Counted from the stretch's first letter, positions 9,474-19,730 are shown. The stretch is DNA of 64,000 nucleotides from Flavivirga spongiicola (GCF_030540825.1 NZ_JAUOEO010000002.1:744001-808000), one strand, 5' to 3'. The notes: generated by a model from the sequence alone, not told the origin. Numbers and translations: made by a program.

Positions 9474-10334
9474 ATGATAACACAAGAGCAATTTGATACA
9501 GAAGTTAAAATGATAATTTCGAATGCTATAAGAGAAGATGTGGGAGATGGTGATCATAGTTCTTTAGCTTGTATTCCAGAAAATGCTAAAGGCAAAGCAA
9601 AACTTTTAGTTAAAGATAAAGGTGTTATCGGGGGCGTTAATTTTGCCAAAAAAGTATTTGCTTACGTGGATAAAAACTTGAAATTAGACGTAAGAATTGA
9701 AGATGGGACAGAAGTTACTTATGGTGATATTGTTATGTATATTGAAGGGCCTTCTCAATCTATTTTAAAAGCAGAGCGGACCGTATTAAACGCTATGCAA
9801 CGTATGAGTGCGATTGCAACTAAAACAAGAATGTTTGTCGATTTATTAAAAGGGACTAACACTAAAATTCTTGATACGCGTAAAACAACACCGGGAATTC
9901 GTGTATTGGAAAAATGGGCTGTAGTTATTGGAGGGGGAGAAAATCATAGATTTGCGTTATATGATATGATTATGCTTAAAGACAATCATATTGATTTTGC
10001 AGGTGGTATTACGAAAGCCATTGAGATGACAAAATCATATTTAAGAGAAACTGAAAAAGATTTGAAAATTATGGTTGAGGCCAGAAATTTAATCGAGGTT
10101 GAAGAAATATTAAAAAGTAATGGTATTTATAGAATTTTACTTGATAACTTTGACTATGAAGATACAAGGAAAGCTGTAAAACTGATAGGAGATAAATGCC
10201 TTATTGAATCTTCTGGTAATATAAATGAAATTACTATTAGGCATTATGCAGAATGCGGTGTAAATTATATTTCGTGTGGTGCTTTAACGCATTCTGTCCA
10301 TAACATGGATTTGAGTTTAAAAGCTATAAAATAG
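9474..10334 (+). CDS. nadC: Nicotinate-nucleotide pyrophosphorylase (carboxylating)
   Basis: This enzyme converts quinolinate and PRPP to nicotinate mononucleotide in de novo NAD synthesis. The 286-residue length fits. Family motifs include REDVGDGDHSS near the N-terminus, RTVLNAMQRMSAIATKTR, LDTRKTTPGIRVLEKWAV, and GGGENHRFALYDMIMLKDNHI with substrate- and phosphate-binding residues, then SSGNINEI. No nadA or nadB is adjacent. A -7 promoter element sits just upstream. The YihY gene follows after 69 bases. Confidence 0.96.
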   Translation: MITQEQFDTEVKMIISNAIREDVGDGDHSSLACIPENAKGKAKLLVKDKGVIGGVNFAKKVFAYVDKNLKLDVRIEDGTEVTYGDIVMYIEGPSQSILKAERTVLNAMQRMSAIATKTRMFVDLLKGTNTKILDTRKTTPGIRVLEKWAVVIGGGENHRFALYDMIMLKDNHIDFAGGITKAIEMTKSYLRETEKDLKIMVEARNLIEVEEILKSNGIYRILLDNFDYEDTRKAVKLIGDKCLIESSGNINEITIRHYAECGVNYISCGALTHSVHNMDLSLKAIK

Positions 10335-10403
10335 TTTTATCACTCTTAATAGTCGTTTAGTTTTCTTGATAAACAAGAAATTTTAAACTTTTAAGCTAAA
10401 TTA

Positions 10404-11345
10404 ATGACCAAGCCCGTTGAAGACAAACTTGATAAGATTCCAGTAATAAATGTCTTGGCGCGAGTTTTTAAGCAAATAAAATTACCAGGCCTTGAGGGGT
10501 TATCGTTTTACGATTTATTAGAACTTTATATTATAGGTATTTTAAGAGGAGCTTTAACAACCCGGGCAAGTGCTATTGCTTTTAGTTTTTTTATGGCACT
10601 GTTTCCTTTTTTATTATTTGTGTTAATTATTATTCCATATGTACCGATTGATGATTTTAAAATTGAATTCTTGACCTTTTTGGAATCCTTTCTACCACCA
10701 AATACATCTGATTTTTTCGTTGAAAACATATTCGAAAACATTGATAAAACACAACGAGGAGGCTTATTGTCTTCTGTTTTTGTATTATCAATTGCATTAA
10801 TGGCAAATGGTGTGAATGCTGTATTTTCTGGTTTTGAAAACTCGTATCACGAGCAATTGACCCGTAACGTTTTCAAACAATATTTGTATGCTTTAGGTAT
10901 TGCGTTGATACTGGCATTTTTACTTATTATCACCATCGCTGTTTTAGGGTATTTCCAAATATATGTCGTGCAGGAATTATTTGCTGCTCTAGAAAATCAA
11001 GGCTATCAAGTTGAAAACCAAAATGTATTATGGACAGATATTGCTAAATATGCTTTCTTTATTATGATGGTATATTTAGCCACAGCAACTTTATACTATT
11101 TTGGTACTCAAGAGGGAAGGCATTCTAAATTCTTTTCTGTAGGTGCTTTATTTACAACTTTACTTATTATTTTATCATCATACCTATTTGGTCTTTATAT
11201 TGAAAATTTCGGACAATACAATAAACTTTATGGCTCTATTGGAGCGTTATTAATTCTATTATTTTATTTGTGGCTTAATGCCAATATTTTATTGTTAGGT
11301 TACGAATTAAATGCATCTTTGAATAAACTACGTAAAAGGTGTTAG
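10404..11345 (+). CDS. YihY/BrkB family inner-membrane protein
   Basis: The 313-residue protein has six probable membrane helices, including about 57-85 (FSFFMALFPFLLFVLIIIPYVP), 120-140, 165-190, 215-235, 245-265 and 275-295. The pattern TTRASAIAFSFFMALFPFLLF after a short cytosolic N-terminus is characteristic of the YihY/BrkB family. These were once called ribonuclease BN, but that activity was reassigned, and the true function (possibly envelope transport) is unknown. Its stop codon is three bases before the priA start, so the two are probably co-transcribed. Confidence 0.88.
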   Translation: MTKPVEDKLDKIPVINVLARVFKQIKLPGLEGLSFYDLLELYIIGILRGALTTRASAIAFSFFMALFPFLLFVLIIIPYVPIDDFKIEFLTFLESFLPPNTSDFFVENIFENIDKTQRGGLLSSVFVLSIALMANGVNAVFSGFENSYHEQLTRNVFKQYLYALGIALILAFLLIITIAVLGYFQIYVVQELFAALENQGYQVENQNVLWTDIAKYAFFIMMVYLATATLYYFGTQEGRHSKFFSVGALFTTLLIILSSYLFGLYIENFGQYNKLYGSIGALLILLFYLWLNANILLLGYELNASLNKLRKRC

Positions 11346-11348
11346 TTT

Positions 11349-13802
11349 ATGTCATATTTTATAGACGTTATAATTCCCGTACCTCTTAAAAAACTCTTTA
11401 CTTATCGTATAAGTGTTTTAGAATCTGATTTTTTAAAACCCGGAATGCGTGTTGCAGTACCCTTTGGGAAATCGAAAATCTATACTGGCATTGTTTACAG
11501 AGTTCATAATGAACCACCAACAGCTTATGATGCTAAAGATATTCAGCAAATTTTAGACGACTTTCCTATTGTAAATGAAAAACAATTACAATTGTGGCAA
11601 TGGATAAGTAACTATTACATGTGCACGTTGGGTGATGTGATGCGGGCAGCTTTACCTAGTGCTTTTATTTTAGAAAGTGAAACAGTTATCTTAAAAAATA
11701 AGACTAAAGCCATTGATGAAGCGATATTAAAGGATGATGAGTTTTTGGTTTACGAAGCATTGCACCATCAATCATCTTTAAAAATTCATGATATTTCTAA
11801 TATTCTTGATAAAAAGAATGTATTGCCAGTTATTAAGCGATTAATTGAAAAGGAGGTTATTTCTGTCGAAGAAGAAGTATATGAAAAATATAAGCCTAAA
11901 TTGGTTCGTTATGCAAAACTACATGCCAGCTTTTCTTCAGAAGAGGCACTTCAAAAGTTATTGGATGATTTAAGTAGAGCACCAAAACAACGGCAGGTCA
12001 TTATGACTTTATTTTCTGTTTCTGCGACTACCAAAAAACCTGTAAAGGTTGCTGATTTATCTACTCAAAGTGGTGCGTCAACTGCTATCATAAAATCATT
12101 GATTGATAAAGAAATTCTCGAGGAATATTATATTCAAACAGATCGTGTTCAATACTCTGGAGATGAAAATGAAGCTACTAAAAACCTTAATGAGTATCAA
12201 GAAGTAGCTTTAAAAGAAATAAAAAACGCTTTTAATAAACACGCGGTTACATTGCTTCATGGAGTGACTTCTTCTGGTAAAACTGAAGTATATGTAAAGC
12301 TAATTGAAGATGTTTTAAGTAAAGGAAAACAAGTGCTTTACTTGTTGCCGGAAATAGCGTTAACCGCACAACTAATTACACGATTGCAGAATTATTTCGG
12401 AGAGCAGGTAGCTGTTTTTCATTCTAAATATTCATCGCATGAACGTGTAGAGGTTTGGAATCATGTTTTAAATAATTCAGTAAAGGCAAGAATAGTTTTA
12501 GGGGCGCGTTCTTCTATCTTTTTACCATTTGATAATTTAGGACTTATAGTTGTTGATGAAGAGCATGAACAGTCTTTTAAACAGTTTGATCCAGCACCAC
12601 GTTATCATGCCAGAGATACTGCTGTTGTATTAGCAAATATGCACGAAGCAAAAATACTTTTAGGCTCTGCTACACCGAGTTTAGAAAGTTACTTTAACGC
12701 CAAACAAAACAAGTATGGTTTTGTTGAAATAACAAAACGTTACAATAATGTTTTGATGCCGGATATTGAATTGATTGACATTAAAGATAAGTTCAAGAAA
12801 AAGCTGATGAAAGGACATTTTAGCGATAGGCTTATCGAAGAAATGACAGAGACTTTAAGAGAAGGGCATCAAATTATATTATTCCAAAACCGACGTGGGT
12901 TTTCTCCTATAGTGGAATGTAATACCTGCGGTAATTCGCCTCAATGTCCAAATTGTGATGTGAGTTTAACCTATCATCAATATAGAAACCAATTGCGTTG
13001 TCATTATTGTGGTTATAATTCGGTTATGATAAAAGATTGTGCGGCTTGTGGAAGTGCCGAATTAGATAATAAAGGATTTGGTACCGAACAAATTGAGGAA
13101 GAGGTGAAATTGTTATTCCCAGATTATAAGGTAGCAAGAATGGATTTAGATACTACAAGGGGGAAATATGGATATGAAAAAATAATTACAGCCTTAGAAC
13201 AACAAGAAATAGATGTTTTAGTAGGAACACAAATGCTAACCAAAGGCTTAGATTTTAGAAATGTCAAGTTAGTTGGTATTATGAATGCAGATAATATGCT
13301 CAATTTCCCTGATTTTAGAGCACATGAGCGTAGTTTTCAGCTGATGTTACAAGTTTCGGGTAGGGCTGGGCGTACAGATGAAAGAGGTAAAGTATTAATA
13401 CAAACATATAACCCATATCATAATATTTTACAACAGGTCTCAACTAATAATTATGTAGAGATGTACAACGAACAAATGAACGATCGTTATAATTATAAAT
13501 ATCCGCCTATTTACAAACAAATAAAGATTACTTTAAAGCATAAAGATTACAATAGGGTAGACGCGGCTTCAGTTTGGTTGGGAAAGGCTTTAAGACAGGT
13601 TTTTAAAGACTATGTATTAGGACCAGAATCTCCCCCGATTTCTAGAATAAGAAATCAATTTCATAAAAATATTCTGATAAAAATTCCTAAACAGCAATCA
13701 TTATCAAAAACAAAAAAAGCTATCATTAGAATAAATAATAGCTTCTCAAGTATAAAAGATTTTCGGTCGGTTAAAATAATTTTAAATGTCGATAACTTTT
13801 AA
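11349..13802 (+). CDS. priA: Primosomal protein N' (PriA helicase)
   Basis: This 3'-to-5' DNA helicase reloads the replisome at stalled forks. The 817 residues contain the N-terminal DNA-binding domain (YFIDVIIPVPLKKLFTYRI), Walker A GVTSSGKTEVY (about residue 305), the DEEH box, an inserted zinc-binding region with paired cysteines (CNTCGNSPQCPNCD ... CHYCG ... CAACG, about 515-570) and helicase C-terminal motifs (VGTQMLTKGLDF, QVSGRAGR). The zinc cysteines are all present, so the protein looks intact. It is convergent with the LytTR regulator gene on its right. Confidence 0.96.
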   Translation: MSYFIDVIIPVPLKKLFTYRISVLESDFLKPGMRVAVPFGKSKIYTGIVYRVHNEPPTAYDAKDIQQILDDFPIVNEKQLQLWQWISNYYMCTLGDVMRAALPSAFILESETVILKNKTKAIDEAILKDDEFLVYEALHHQSSLKIHDISNILDKKNVLPVIKRLIEKEVISVEEEVYEKYKPKLVRYAKLHASFSSEEALQKLLDDLSRAPKQRQVIMTLFSVSATTKKPVKVADLSTQSGASTAIIKSLIDKEILEEYYIQTDRVQYSGDENEATKNLNEYQEVALKEIKNAFNKHAVTLLHGVTSSGKTEVYVKLIEDVLSKGKQVLYLLPEIALTAQLITRLQNYFGEQVAVFHSKYSSHERVEVWNHVLNNSVKARIVLGARSSIFLPFDNLGLIVVDEEHEQSFKQFDPAPRYHARDTAVVLANMHEAKILLGSATPSLESYFNAKQNKYGFVEITKRYNNVLMPDIELIDIKDKFKKKLMKGHFSDRLIEEMTETLREGHQIILFQNRRGFSPIVECNTCGNSPQCPNCDVSLTYHQYRNQLRCHYCGYNSVMIKDCAACGSAELDNKGFGTEQIEEEVKLLFPDYKVARMDLDTTRGKYGYEKIITALEQQEIDVLVGTQMLTKGLDFRNVKLVGIMNADNMLNFPDFRAHERSFQLMLQVSGRAGRTDERGKVLIQTYNPYHNILQQVSTNNYVEMYNEQMNDRYNYKYPPIYKQIKITLKHKDYNRVDAASVWLGKALRQVFKDYVLGPESPPISRIRNQFHKNILIKIPKQQSLSKTKKAIIRINNSFSSIKDFRSVKIILNVDNF

Positions 13803-13838
13803 TTTAGTTCGGTTTAATTGGTTAGTTAGTTGTTGGAT

Positions 13839-14534
13839 CTAAATATTATTTAAAGCATCAACCAACTGAGTCTTTTTATTTCTACTTAAAGGAATTTCAT
13901 AAGCTCCAACTTCAACATTTTTACTGTTAAATCTGTCAATTTTATCAAGATTAACAATATATGATTTATGGATTCTTAAAAACTTGCCTTCAGGTAATTC
14001 AGCTTCGAAAGATTTCATTGTAGATAATACTACTAAGCTAGTTTCTTCCGTCACTAGTTTTACATAATCACCAAGCGCTTCGATCCATTTAATATCCTTA
14101 ATATAAACTTTACGTTTTTTAAGATTACTCTTTACAAAAATATGCTCACCTTCTTCTTCATTAAAGTCTAAAGTCAATCTATGTTGCTCTAAAGCTTTAT
14201 CTACAGAGGTGTTAAAACGTTCTCTTGTAATTGGTTTATGTAAATAATCGGTAGCATCATAATTAAATGCTTTAAAAGCATATTCGGTTTTACCGGTTAC
14301 AAAAATAATTTGGGGTTTGTTGTTTAATACGTCTAAAAGTTCAAATCCATTTAGCACTGGCATTTCAATGTCTAAAAAAATTAAGTCCACTTGATGCGTA
14401 TTTAAACCATTTTTAGTTTCTAAGGCACTACTATACTCTGCAATTAAGTTAAGTGAAGGATGATTCTCTACTAACTTAACGATAGAGAGACGTTGTATTG
14501 CCGAATCGTCTACTACTACACAGTTTAATGTCAT
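13839..14534 (-). CDS. LytTR-family response regulator
   Basis: The 231-residue regulator has a receiver domain (residues 1-120) with acidic VVVDD near the start, phospho-acceptor Asp55 in LIFLDIEMP, and FVTGKTEYAFKAFNYDATDYLHKP. A LytTR DNA-binding domain follows (about 130-231: FVKSNLKKRKVYIKDIKWIEALGDYVKL ... RIHKSYIVNLDKI). Such regulators usually pair with a membrane histidine kinase of the LytS/YehU type, but none is encoded next to it, so it is an orphan here. It points away from the ribosomal protein operon. Confidence 0.93.
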   Translation of the reverse strand: MTLNCVVVDDSAIQRLSIVKLVENHPSLNLIAEYSSALETKNGLNTHQVDLIFLDIEMPVLNGFELLDVLNNKPQIIFVTGKTEYAFKAFNYDATDYLHKPITRERFNTSVDKALEQHRLTLDFNEEEGEHIFVKSNLKKRKVYIKDIKWIEALGDYVKLVTEETSLVVLSTMKSFEAELPEGKFLRIHKSYIVNLDKIDRFNSKNVEVGAYEIPLSRNKKTQLVDALNNI

Positions 14535-14672
14535 AACATTTTATATTATTTCGGTTAAGATATCGACAATAGTACGAAAAATTCGGCTAAAAACCAAAAA
14601 TCATCGTTAAAGCGTTCGTTTTAACATAATTTTAACATTTATAAACAAGTATATATTATGCTTAAGTTATTG

Positions 14673-14703
14673 TTGTTTTATATGTATATATTGACTATTT
14701 TTG
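14673..14703 (+). promoter_or_regulatory. Promoter of the rpsF-rpsR-rplI operon
   Basis: TTG at 14673-14675 and TATTTTTG at 14696-14703 are separated by 20 bases, matching the Bacteroidota primary sigma factor consensus. The rpsF start codon lies 31 bases downstream. Confidence 0.75.
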
Positions 14704-14734
14704 CACCCAATTTTTAACAATAAAATAGATTTTT

Positions 14735-15073
14735 ATGAATCATTATGAAACTGTTTTCATCTTAAATCCCGTTTTATCTGAAGATCAGATAAAGGAAACA
14801 GTAAAGAAATACGAAGATTTTCTTGTTTCTAACGGCGCTAAGATGATAGCTAAAGAAGATTGGGGGCTTAAAAAATTAGCTTACCCAATACAAAACAAGA
14901 AAAGTGGTTTCTATCACTTATTTGAGTACACTGTACCAGGAGAAACTATTAATGCTTTAGAAGTAGAGTTTAGACGTGATGAGCGTTTTATGCGTTACTT
15001 AACCGTAGCATTAGATAAACATGCTATTTCATGGGCAGAGAGAAGAAGAGTTAAACTTAAACAAAAAGCTTAA
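14735..15073 (+). CDS. rpsF: 30S ribosomal protein bS6
   Basis: This component of the small ribosomal subunit binds next to bS18 on the platform. The 112 residues show the family pattern [22 protein letters not shown] at the N-terminus and [29 protein letters not shown] in the middle, followed by [19 protein letters not shown]. It is the first gene of the conserved bS6-bS18-bL9 operon. Confidence 0.98.
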   Translation: MNHYETVFILNPVLSEDQIKETVKKYEDFLVSNGAKMIAKEDWGLKKLAYPIQNKKSGFYHLFEYTVPGETINALEVEFRRDERFMRYLTVALDKHAISWAERRRVKLKQKA

Positions 15074-15075
15074 TT

Positions 15076-15372
15076 ATGTCATCGATAGAACAACAATCAA
15101 AAGGAAAAAAAGACGGAGAAATTAGATATTTAACACCGTTAAATATTGAGACAAACAAACAAAAGAAATATTGTCGTTTCAAAAAATCTGGTATTAAGTA
15201 CATAGATTATAAAGATCCAGATTTCTTATTAAAGTTTGTAAACGAGCAAGGTAAAATCTTACCAAGACGTTTAACAGGAACTTCGTTAAAATACCAAAGA
15301 AAAGTATCTGTAGCTGTAAAAAGAGCGCGTCACTTAGCTTTAATGCCATACGTAGCAGATTTATTAAAATAA
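15076..15372 (+). CDS. rpsR: 30S ribosomal protein bS18
   Basis: This small-subunit protein forms a heterodimer with bS6. It is 98 residues long. The core matches bS18: [64 protein letters not shown]. It has an N-terminal extension of about 25 residues ([21 protein letters not shown]), as commonly seen in Bacteroidota. It starts two bases after the rpsF stop codon. Confidence 0.98.
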   Translation: MSSIEQQSKGKKDGEIRYLTPLNIETNKQKKYCRFKKSGIKYIDYKDPDFLLKFVNEQGKILPRRLTGTSLKYQRKVSVAVKRARHLALMPYVADLLK

Positions 15373-15385
15373 AATACCGATAACA

Positions 15386-15832
15386 ATGGAACTTATATTA
15401 AAACAAGACGTTGAAAATTTAGGATTTAAAGACGATGTTGTAACAGTTAAGAACGGTTATGGTAGAAATTTTTTAATCCCTCAAGGACAAGCTATTCTTG
15501 CTACGTCTTCTGCTAAGAAAGTATTAGCAGAAAATTTAAAGCAAAGAGCTTTTAAAGAAAAGAAAATAGTTGACGATGCTAATAAAATTGCTGAAGCTTT
15601 AAAAGCCTTAGAAATTAAAATAGCTGCTAAAGTTGGTACTGGAGACAAATTATTTGGTTCTGTGAATAATATTAATGTCGCTGAAGCTCTTGAAAAAGAA
15701 GGACAGTCTATTGATAAGAAATTCATTACAGTTGCAACGATTAAACGTACAGGGAAATATAATGCTGTGATACGTTTACACAGAGAAGTGTCTGTTGATT
15801 TAGCTTTTGAAGTTATTGCACAAGCAAACTAA
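15386..15832 (+). CDS. rplI: 50S ribosomal protein bL9
   Basis: This large-subunit protein has two globular domains joined by a long helix. The 148 residues begin MELILKQDVENLGFKDDVVTVKNGYGRNFLIPQGQA, the bL9 signature, followed by an Ala/Lys-rich helix (about 40-75) and a C-terminal domain with GTGDKLFGSVNNINVAEAL. It is the last gene of the operon and is followed by a strong terminator. Confidence 0.98.
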   Translation: MELILKQDVENLGFKDDVVTVKNGYGRNFLIPQGQAILATSSAKKVLAENLKQRAFKEKKIVDDANKIAEALKALEIKIAAKVGTGDKLFGSVNNINVAEALEKEGQSIDKKFITVATIKRTGKYNAVIRLHREVSVDLAFEVIAQAN

Positions 15833-15869
15833 AATATTGACATTTAGTCAATAAACTTTTAAATATTGT

Positions 15870-15898
15870 AAAGCCATTCTTATGAATGGCTTTTTTTT
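15870..15898 (+). terminator. Intrinsic terminator after rplI
   Basis: The stem AAGCCATTC / GAATGGCTT with a four-base loop is followed by a run of eight T. Confidence 0.9.
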
Positions 15899-15965
15899 GT
15901 TTATTTTTGTTATGATAAAATGCTATGCATGCATAATAGACTAACTTAAACTAAACTAAAATCAA

Positions 15966-18900
15966 ATGAAAAAAACAACCCTCACATTTTTTTTCTTGTT
16001 TTTTGGGTTTCTTGCATTTTCGCAGGTTACTACATCAAACATTAAAGGTCTCATTTTAGATGAAAATGCCGAACCGCTTCCAGGCGCAAATGTACTTGCC
16101 ATCCATACACCAACAGGTACTAAATATGGAGCAGCTACAAACTTTGATGGAAGATTTAACTTATTAAATTTAAGAGTAGGAGGCCCTTACTCAATTACGA
16201 TTAGTTTCGTTGGTTTTCAGGAACAATCTTATAATGATGTATTTCTAACTTTAGGGAAAACAACAAATTTAGATGTTACATTAGTGACCGATAGTCAGGA
16301 ATTAGATGCTGTTGTTATTCAGGGAACGGGAGGTACGGGAACTTTTGGTAGCGATCGTACAGGTGCAGAAACTAGTGTAGGTAGACGTGAAATAACACGT
16401 TTACCAACCATTTCAAGGTCGGCGTCAGATTTTACAAGGTTAGAGCCTACTGCGAGTGGTAACTCTTTTGGAGGTAGAAATGATCAATTTAATAACTTCT
16501 CTTTAGACGGTGCTATTTTTAATAACCCATTCGGGTTGGATGCGGCAACACCAGGAGGGCAAACAGATGCGCAACCTGTATCATTGGATGCTATAGACCA
16601 AATACAAGTGTCTACGGCTCCATACGATGTCACACAATCTGGATTTACAGGAGCCTCGGTTAATGCGGTAACGAAAAGTGGTACCAACGAGTTTCATGGT
16701 ACTGTTTATGGTTTTTATAGAGATGAAAGTCTAACAGGAGGAAAAGTTAAAGGTGACGATGTTGTAAAACCTAAGTTGGAACAAACTCAGTATGGCGTTA
16801 GTATTGGAGGTCCTATAGTTAAAAACAAACTATTCTTTTTTGCTAATTTTGAAAAGGATGATCGTACAGATTTAGGAACCAATGGTTGGGCTCCAAATTC
16901 TGGGTCTGGAGCTATTAATGAATCGAGAGTTTTAGAAAGTGATTTAATAGCAGTAAGAGATGCCTTATTAGCAGTTGGATACGATCCAGGAAGTTATGAA
17001 GGATTTACGCATGCTTCAGAATCTACTAAAGGCATTTTTAAACTCGATTGGAATATTAATGATAACCATCGATTGGCTATTATTTATAATTGGTTAGATG
17101 CATCAAAAGAAAAACCTGCACACCCTACGGCAATTGGTTTTAGAGGCCCAAATGCTTCTACATTACAGTTTCAAAACTCAGGTTATCAAATTAATAATAA
17201 ACTAAAATCTGTACAAATAGAACTAAATTCTACATTGTCTGATAATGCAACTAATAAATTTCAATTCGGATACACACATTTTGATGATTTTAGAAATCCG
17301 TTTTCAACGCCAGCACCATCAATTAACATATACAAAGATGGATCGCCTTACATTATAGCTGGGCATGAGCCCTTTTCAGTTCATAATAGATTGGATCAAA
17401 AAGTAATACAGCTTACTAATAATTTGAACTTTTTTAACGGAGCTCACACCTATACGGTTGGATTTTCTTTTGAAAAGTTTCAATTTGATAACTCTTTTAA
17501 CTTAACGGCTTATGGTTTTGACCTTTTTGGAAATGTAGATATTGGAGCTTTTGATGCCACTAGTTACGATTTTGCTGGACCTCAGGCTACTTTTGATGCT
17601 AATAATGCGGTGCCAGATGGAGAAGGATGGGCGCTAGCCGAAACAAATGTAGGTCAATTAGCTTTTTATGTACAGGATGAATGGGCCATTACAGATAAGT
17701 TTAAGTTAACCTATGGTGTTCGTTTTGATAAACCTTTATTCTTTGATTCTGCCGAAAAAGCACAAAACGTTATCGACAGAGGTTTTGTGTTACCAGACAT
17801 ACCATATTATAACCCCAATACGGGAACAAATGTTTTAATTGATAACACACAAATGCCCAATAATGATTGGTTAATTTCTCCCAGAGTTGGTTTTAACTAT
17901 GATGTTAATGGCGATGATACCTTTCAGCTTCGCGGTGGTTCGGGCTTATTTACCGGTCGTTTTCCTTTTGTATGGTTAGGAAATCAAATTACGGCCCCAG
18001 ATGTATTCTTTCTAGAGGCGGTAGATCCTGATTATAAATTTCCTCAGGTTTGGAGAACGAACATTGGAGCAGATAAAAAGTTAGAAAACGGATTGGTTTT
18101 AACTGCAGATCTATCTTACACTAAAGATTTAAACGGTCCTCATGTACAAAATTGGGCATTATTGCCTCCTTCAGGAACTTTGAATGGTGTAGATAACAGA
18201 CCTATTTATACAGCAGCAGATTATGGTGGTGCTATTGCAGACTTCGGATTGGGAGCTGGGCCTTACGTTTTTACAAATTCTGATAAAGGACGTATATGGA
18301 ACGCTTCGGTGAAGGCTCAAAAAACATTTGATAATGGGTTGTACACAATGCTGGCTTATAGTTATTTAAATGCTAAGGATGTAAATTCTATTGAGGCAGA
18401 AATAACAAGTGATGCCTTTAATGGAAACCCTATTATTGGAAATGTGAATGATGATGTTTTGGGGTATTCAAAGTATGGTAATACGCATCGTTTTATTGGT
18501 GTAGTTAGTAAAAAATGGGATTATGGAGATGATACTTGGTCTACGACCATATCAACGTTCTTTGAGTATGCACAAGGAGGTAGGTTTAACTATACCTATG
18601 GAGGCGATATAAATGGAGATGGTTCTGGAACAAACGATTTAATTTATATCCCGACTGCTAATGAGATTGGGCAAATGCAATTCTCTGGACCTGGCCAGGA
18701 TACAGCTTTGGAAAATTATATCGCTCAGGATGATTATTTAAGTGGAAGACGTGGACAATATGCTGAACGCTATGGCGCTTTAGCTCCTTGGAGAGGAAAA
18801 TGGGATCTTAAGTTTTTACAAGATTATAGATTTAAAGTTTCCGGAGATAAAACCAATACCATTCAGTTTAGTATTGATGTTTTAAATATTGGTAATCTTT

Positions 18901-19079
18901 TAAGTTCAGATTGGGGGCTCGTTCAGCAACCAAACAACATACAACCCATTGGAGTGAGTGTTGATGGAACGGGAACTCCAACTTATACTTTTAATACAAA
19001 TCAAACAGAAACTTTTGGCTACGATTCTAGTTTAGCTTCCAGATGGCAAGCACAATTTGGTTTACGTTATATTTTCTAA
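15966..19079 (+). CDS. Oar-like TonB-dependent outer-membrane receptor with carboxypeptidase-regulatory-like domain
   Basis: The 1037-residue protein has a Sec signal peptide (residues 1-19, ending AFSQ), a CarboxypepD_reg-like beta-sandwich (about 22-110: VTTSNIKGLILDENAEPLPGANV, cut short here), a plug domain (about 130-245, with FNNFSLDGAIFNNPFGL and VNAVTKSGTNEFHGTVYGFYRDE) and a large beta-barrel ending in an aromatic residue (FGLRYIF). The architecture matches Oar-type receptors of Bacteroidota rather than SusC, and no SusD gene follows. The substrate is unknown. A -7 box TATTTTTG occurs at 15902-15909, about 57 bases before the start, but no good -33 box accompanies it. Confidence 0.92.
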   Translation: MKKTTLTFFFLFFGFLAFSQVTTSNIKGLILDENAEPLPGANVLAIHTPTGTKYGAATNFDGRFNLLNLRVGGPYSITISFVGFQEQSYNDVFLTLGKTTNLDVTLVTDSQELDAVVIQGTGGTGTFGSDRTGAETSVGRREITRLPTISRSASDFTRLEPTASGNSFGGRNDQFNNFSLDGAIFNNPFGLDAATPGGQTDAQPVSLDAIDQIQVSTAPYDVTQSGFTGASVNAVTKSGTNEFHGTVYGFYRDESLTGGKVKGDDVVKPKLEQTQYGVSIGGPIVKNKLFFFANFEKDDRTDLGTNGWAPNSGSGAINESRVLESDLIAVRDALLAVGYDPGSYEGFTHASESTKGIFKLDWNINDNHRLAIIYNWLDASKEKPAHPTAIGFRGPNASTLQFQNSGYQINNKLKSVQIELNSTLSDNATNKFQFGYTHFDDFRNPFSTPAPSINIYKDGSPYIIAGHEPFSVHNRLDQKVIQLTNNLNFFNGAHTYTVGFSFEKFQFDNSFNLTAYGFDLFGNVDIGAFDATSYDFAGPQATFDANNAVPDGEGWALAETNVGQLAFYVQDEWAITDKFKLTYGVRFDKPLFFDSAEKAQNVIDRGFVLPDIPYYNPNTGTNVLIDNTQMPNNDWLISPRVGFNYDVNGDDTFQLRGGSGLFTGRFPFVWLGNQITAPDVFFLEAVDPDYKFPQVWRTNIGADKKLENGLVLTADLSYTKDLNGPHVQNWALLPPSGTLNGVDNRPIYTAADYGGAIADFGLGAGPYVFTNSDKGRIWNASVKAQKTFDNGLYTMLAYSYLNAKDVNSIEAEITSDAFNGNPIIGNVNDDVLGYSKYGNTHRFIGVVSKKWDYGDDTWSTTISTFFEYAQGGRFNYTYGGDINGDGSGTNDLIYIPTANEIGQMQFSGPGQDTALENYIAQDDYLSGRRGQYAERYGALAPWRGKWDLKFLQDYRFKVSGDKTNTIQFSIDVLNIGNLLSSDWGLVQQPNNIQPIGVSVDGTGTPTYTFNTNQTETFGYDSSLASRWQAQFGLRYIF

Positions 19080-19106
19080 AATAATAACAGATATATTATT
19101 AAATTT

Positions 19107-19139
19107 GCGCTCCCAACTATGGGAGTGCATTTTTTTTAG
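19107..19139 (+). terminator. Intrinsic terminator after the TonB receptor gene
   Basis: The stem GCGCTCCC / GGGAGTGC with a six-base loop (one G-T pair) is followed by ATTTTTTTT. Confidence 0.85.
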
Positions 19140-19194
19140 TGAAATTCAATTTTGAAAAGTCTAGAAGACGTATACAAAATTGTAAATTGAACTA

Positions 19195-19214
19195 ATCCCG
19201 CTTTTTAGCGGGAT
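19195..19214. repeat. Short GC-rich hairpin
   Basis: The inverted repeat ATCCCGCT / AGCGGGAT has a four-T loop. It lies 55 bases past the terminator and 48 bases before the next gene. It lacks a T-run, so it is more likely an interspersed palindrome or RNA hairpin than a second terminator. Confidence 0.5.
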
Positions 19215-19262
19215 CATACCCAAATATTATGAAACTTGTTTTGTAATTGATTTTTAATTTAT

Positions 19263-19730
19263 ATGAAATACTCAAGACTTACCAAAGAACAGTTTGAAGA
19301 ACTACACCAAGAGTTTATTAACTTTTTAGCAACACAATCTATCACTGCTGATGAGTGGACTAACCTTAAGGCAAACAAACCGGAATTGGCAGAAATGGAG
19401 CTGGATGTGTTTAGCGATCTCATTTGGGAAGGCGTTTTAAATAAAGCAGAATACCTGGAACATATATCTCCTCAGCATATGTATTTGTTTCGTTTAGCTG
19501 AAGATAAAATGTTCGTCATAGCACTTACTTTAAAAAATGATGTGGATATTACCACTAAAGAGGGATATAATTGGTTACGTGAAAATTTAATGGATGAAAA
19601 CGTTGAATTTTTACAAGCAGATAAAGACTATACAGACGATAAAAACTTAGATAAATTTAAAATGATCGAACAGGGCGCTGTGATTACTAAAGGCGATTTA
19701 TTTAAGTATTTTGATAAGCTGATAAATTAA
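19263..19730 (+). CDS. Conserved Bacteroidota protein of unknown function (DUF6495-like)
   Basis: The 155-residue soluble protein has no signal peptide or membrane helix. It is rich in acidic and aromatic residues, with LTKEQFEELHQEFINFLATQSITADEWTNLK near the N-terminus and VEFLQADKDYTDDKNLDKFKMIEQGAVITKGDLFKYF at the end. It resembles a small family found mainly in Flavobacteriia (I believe DUF6495, from memory). No function is known, and the gene stands alone between two hairpins and a lipoprotein gene. Confidence 0.7.
   Translation: MKYSRLTKEQFEELHQEFINFLATQSITADEWTNLKANKPELAEMELDVFSDLIWEGVLNKAEYLEHISPQHMYLFRLAEDKMFVIALTLKNDVDITTKEGYNWLRENLMDENVEFLQADKDYTDDKNLDKFKMIEQGAVITKGDLFKYFDKLIN

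Noticed and set aside
15966..19079. SusC-type receptor
   Set aside because: There is no SusD gene downstream, and the plug and N-terminal pattern match Oar-like receptors.
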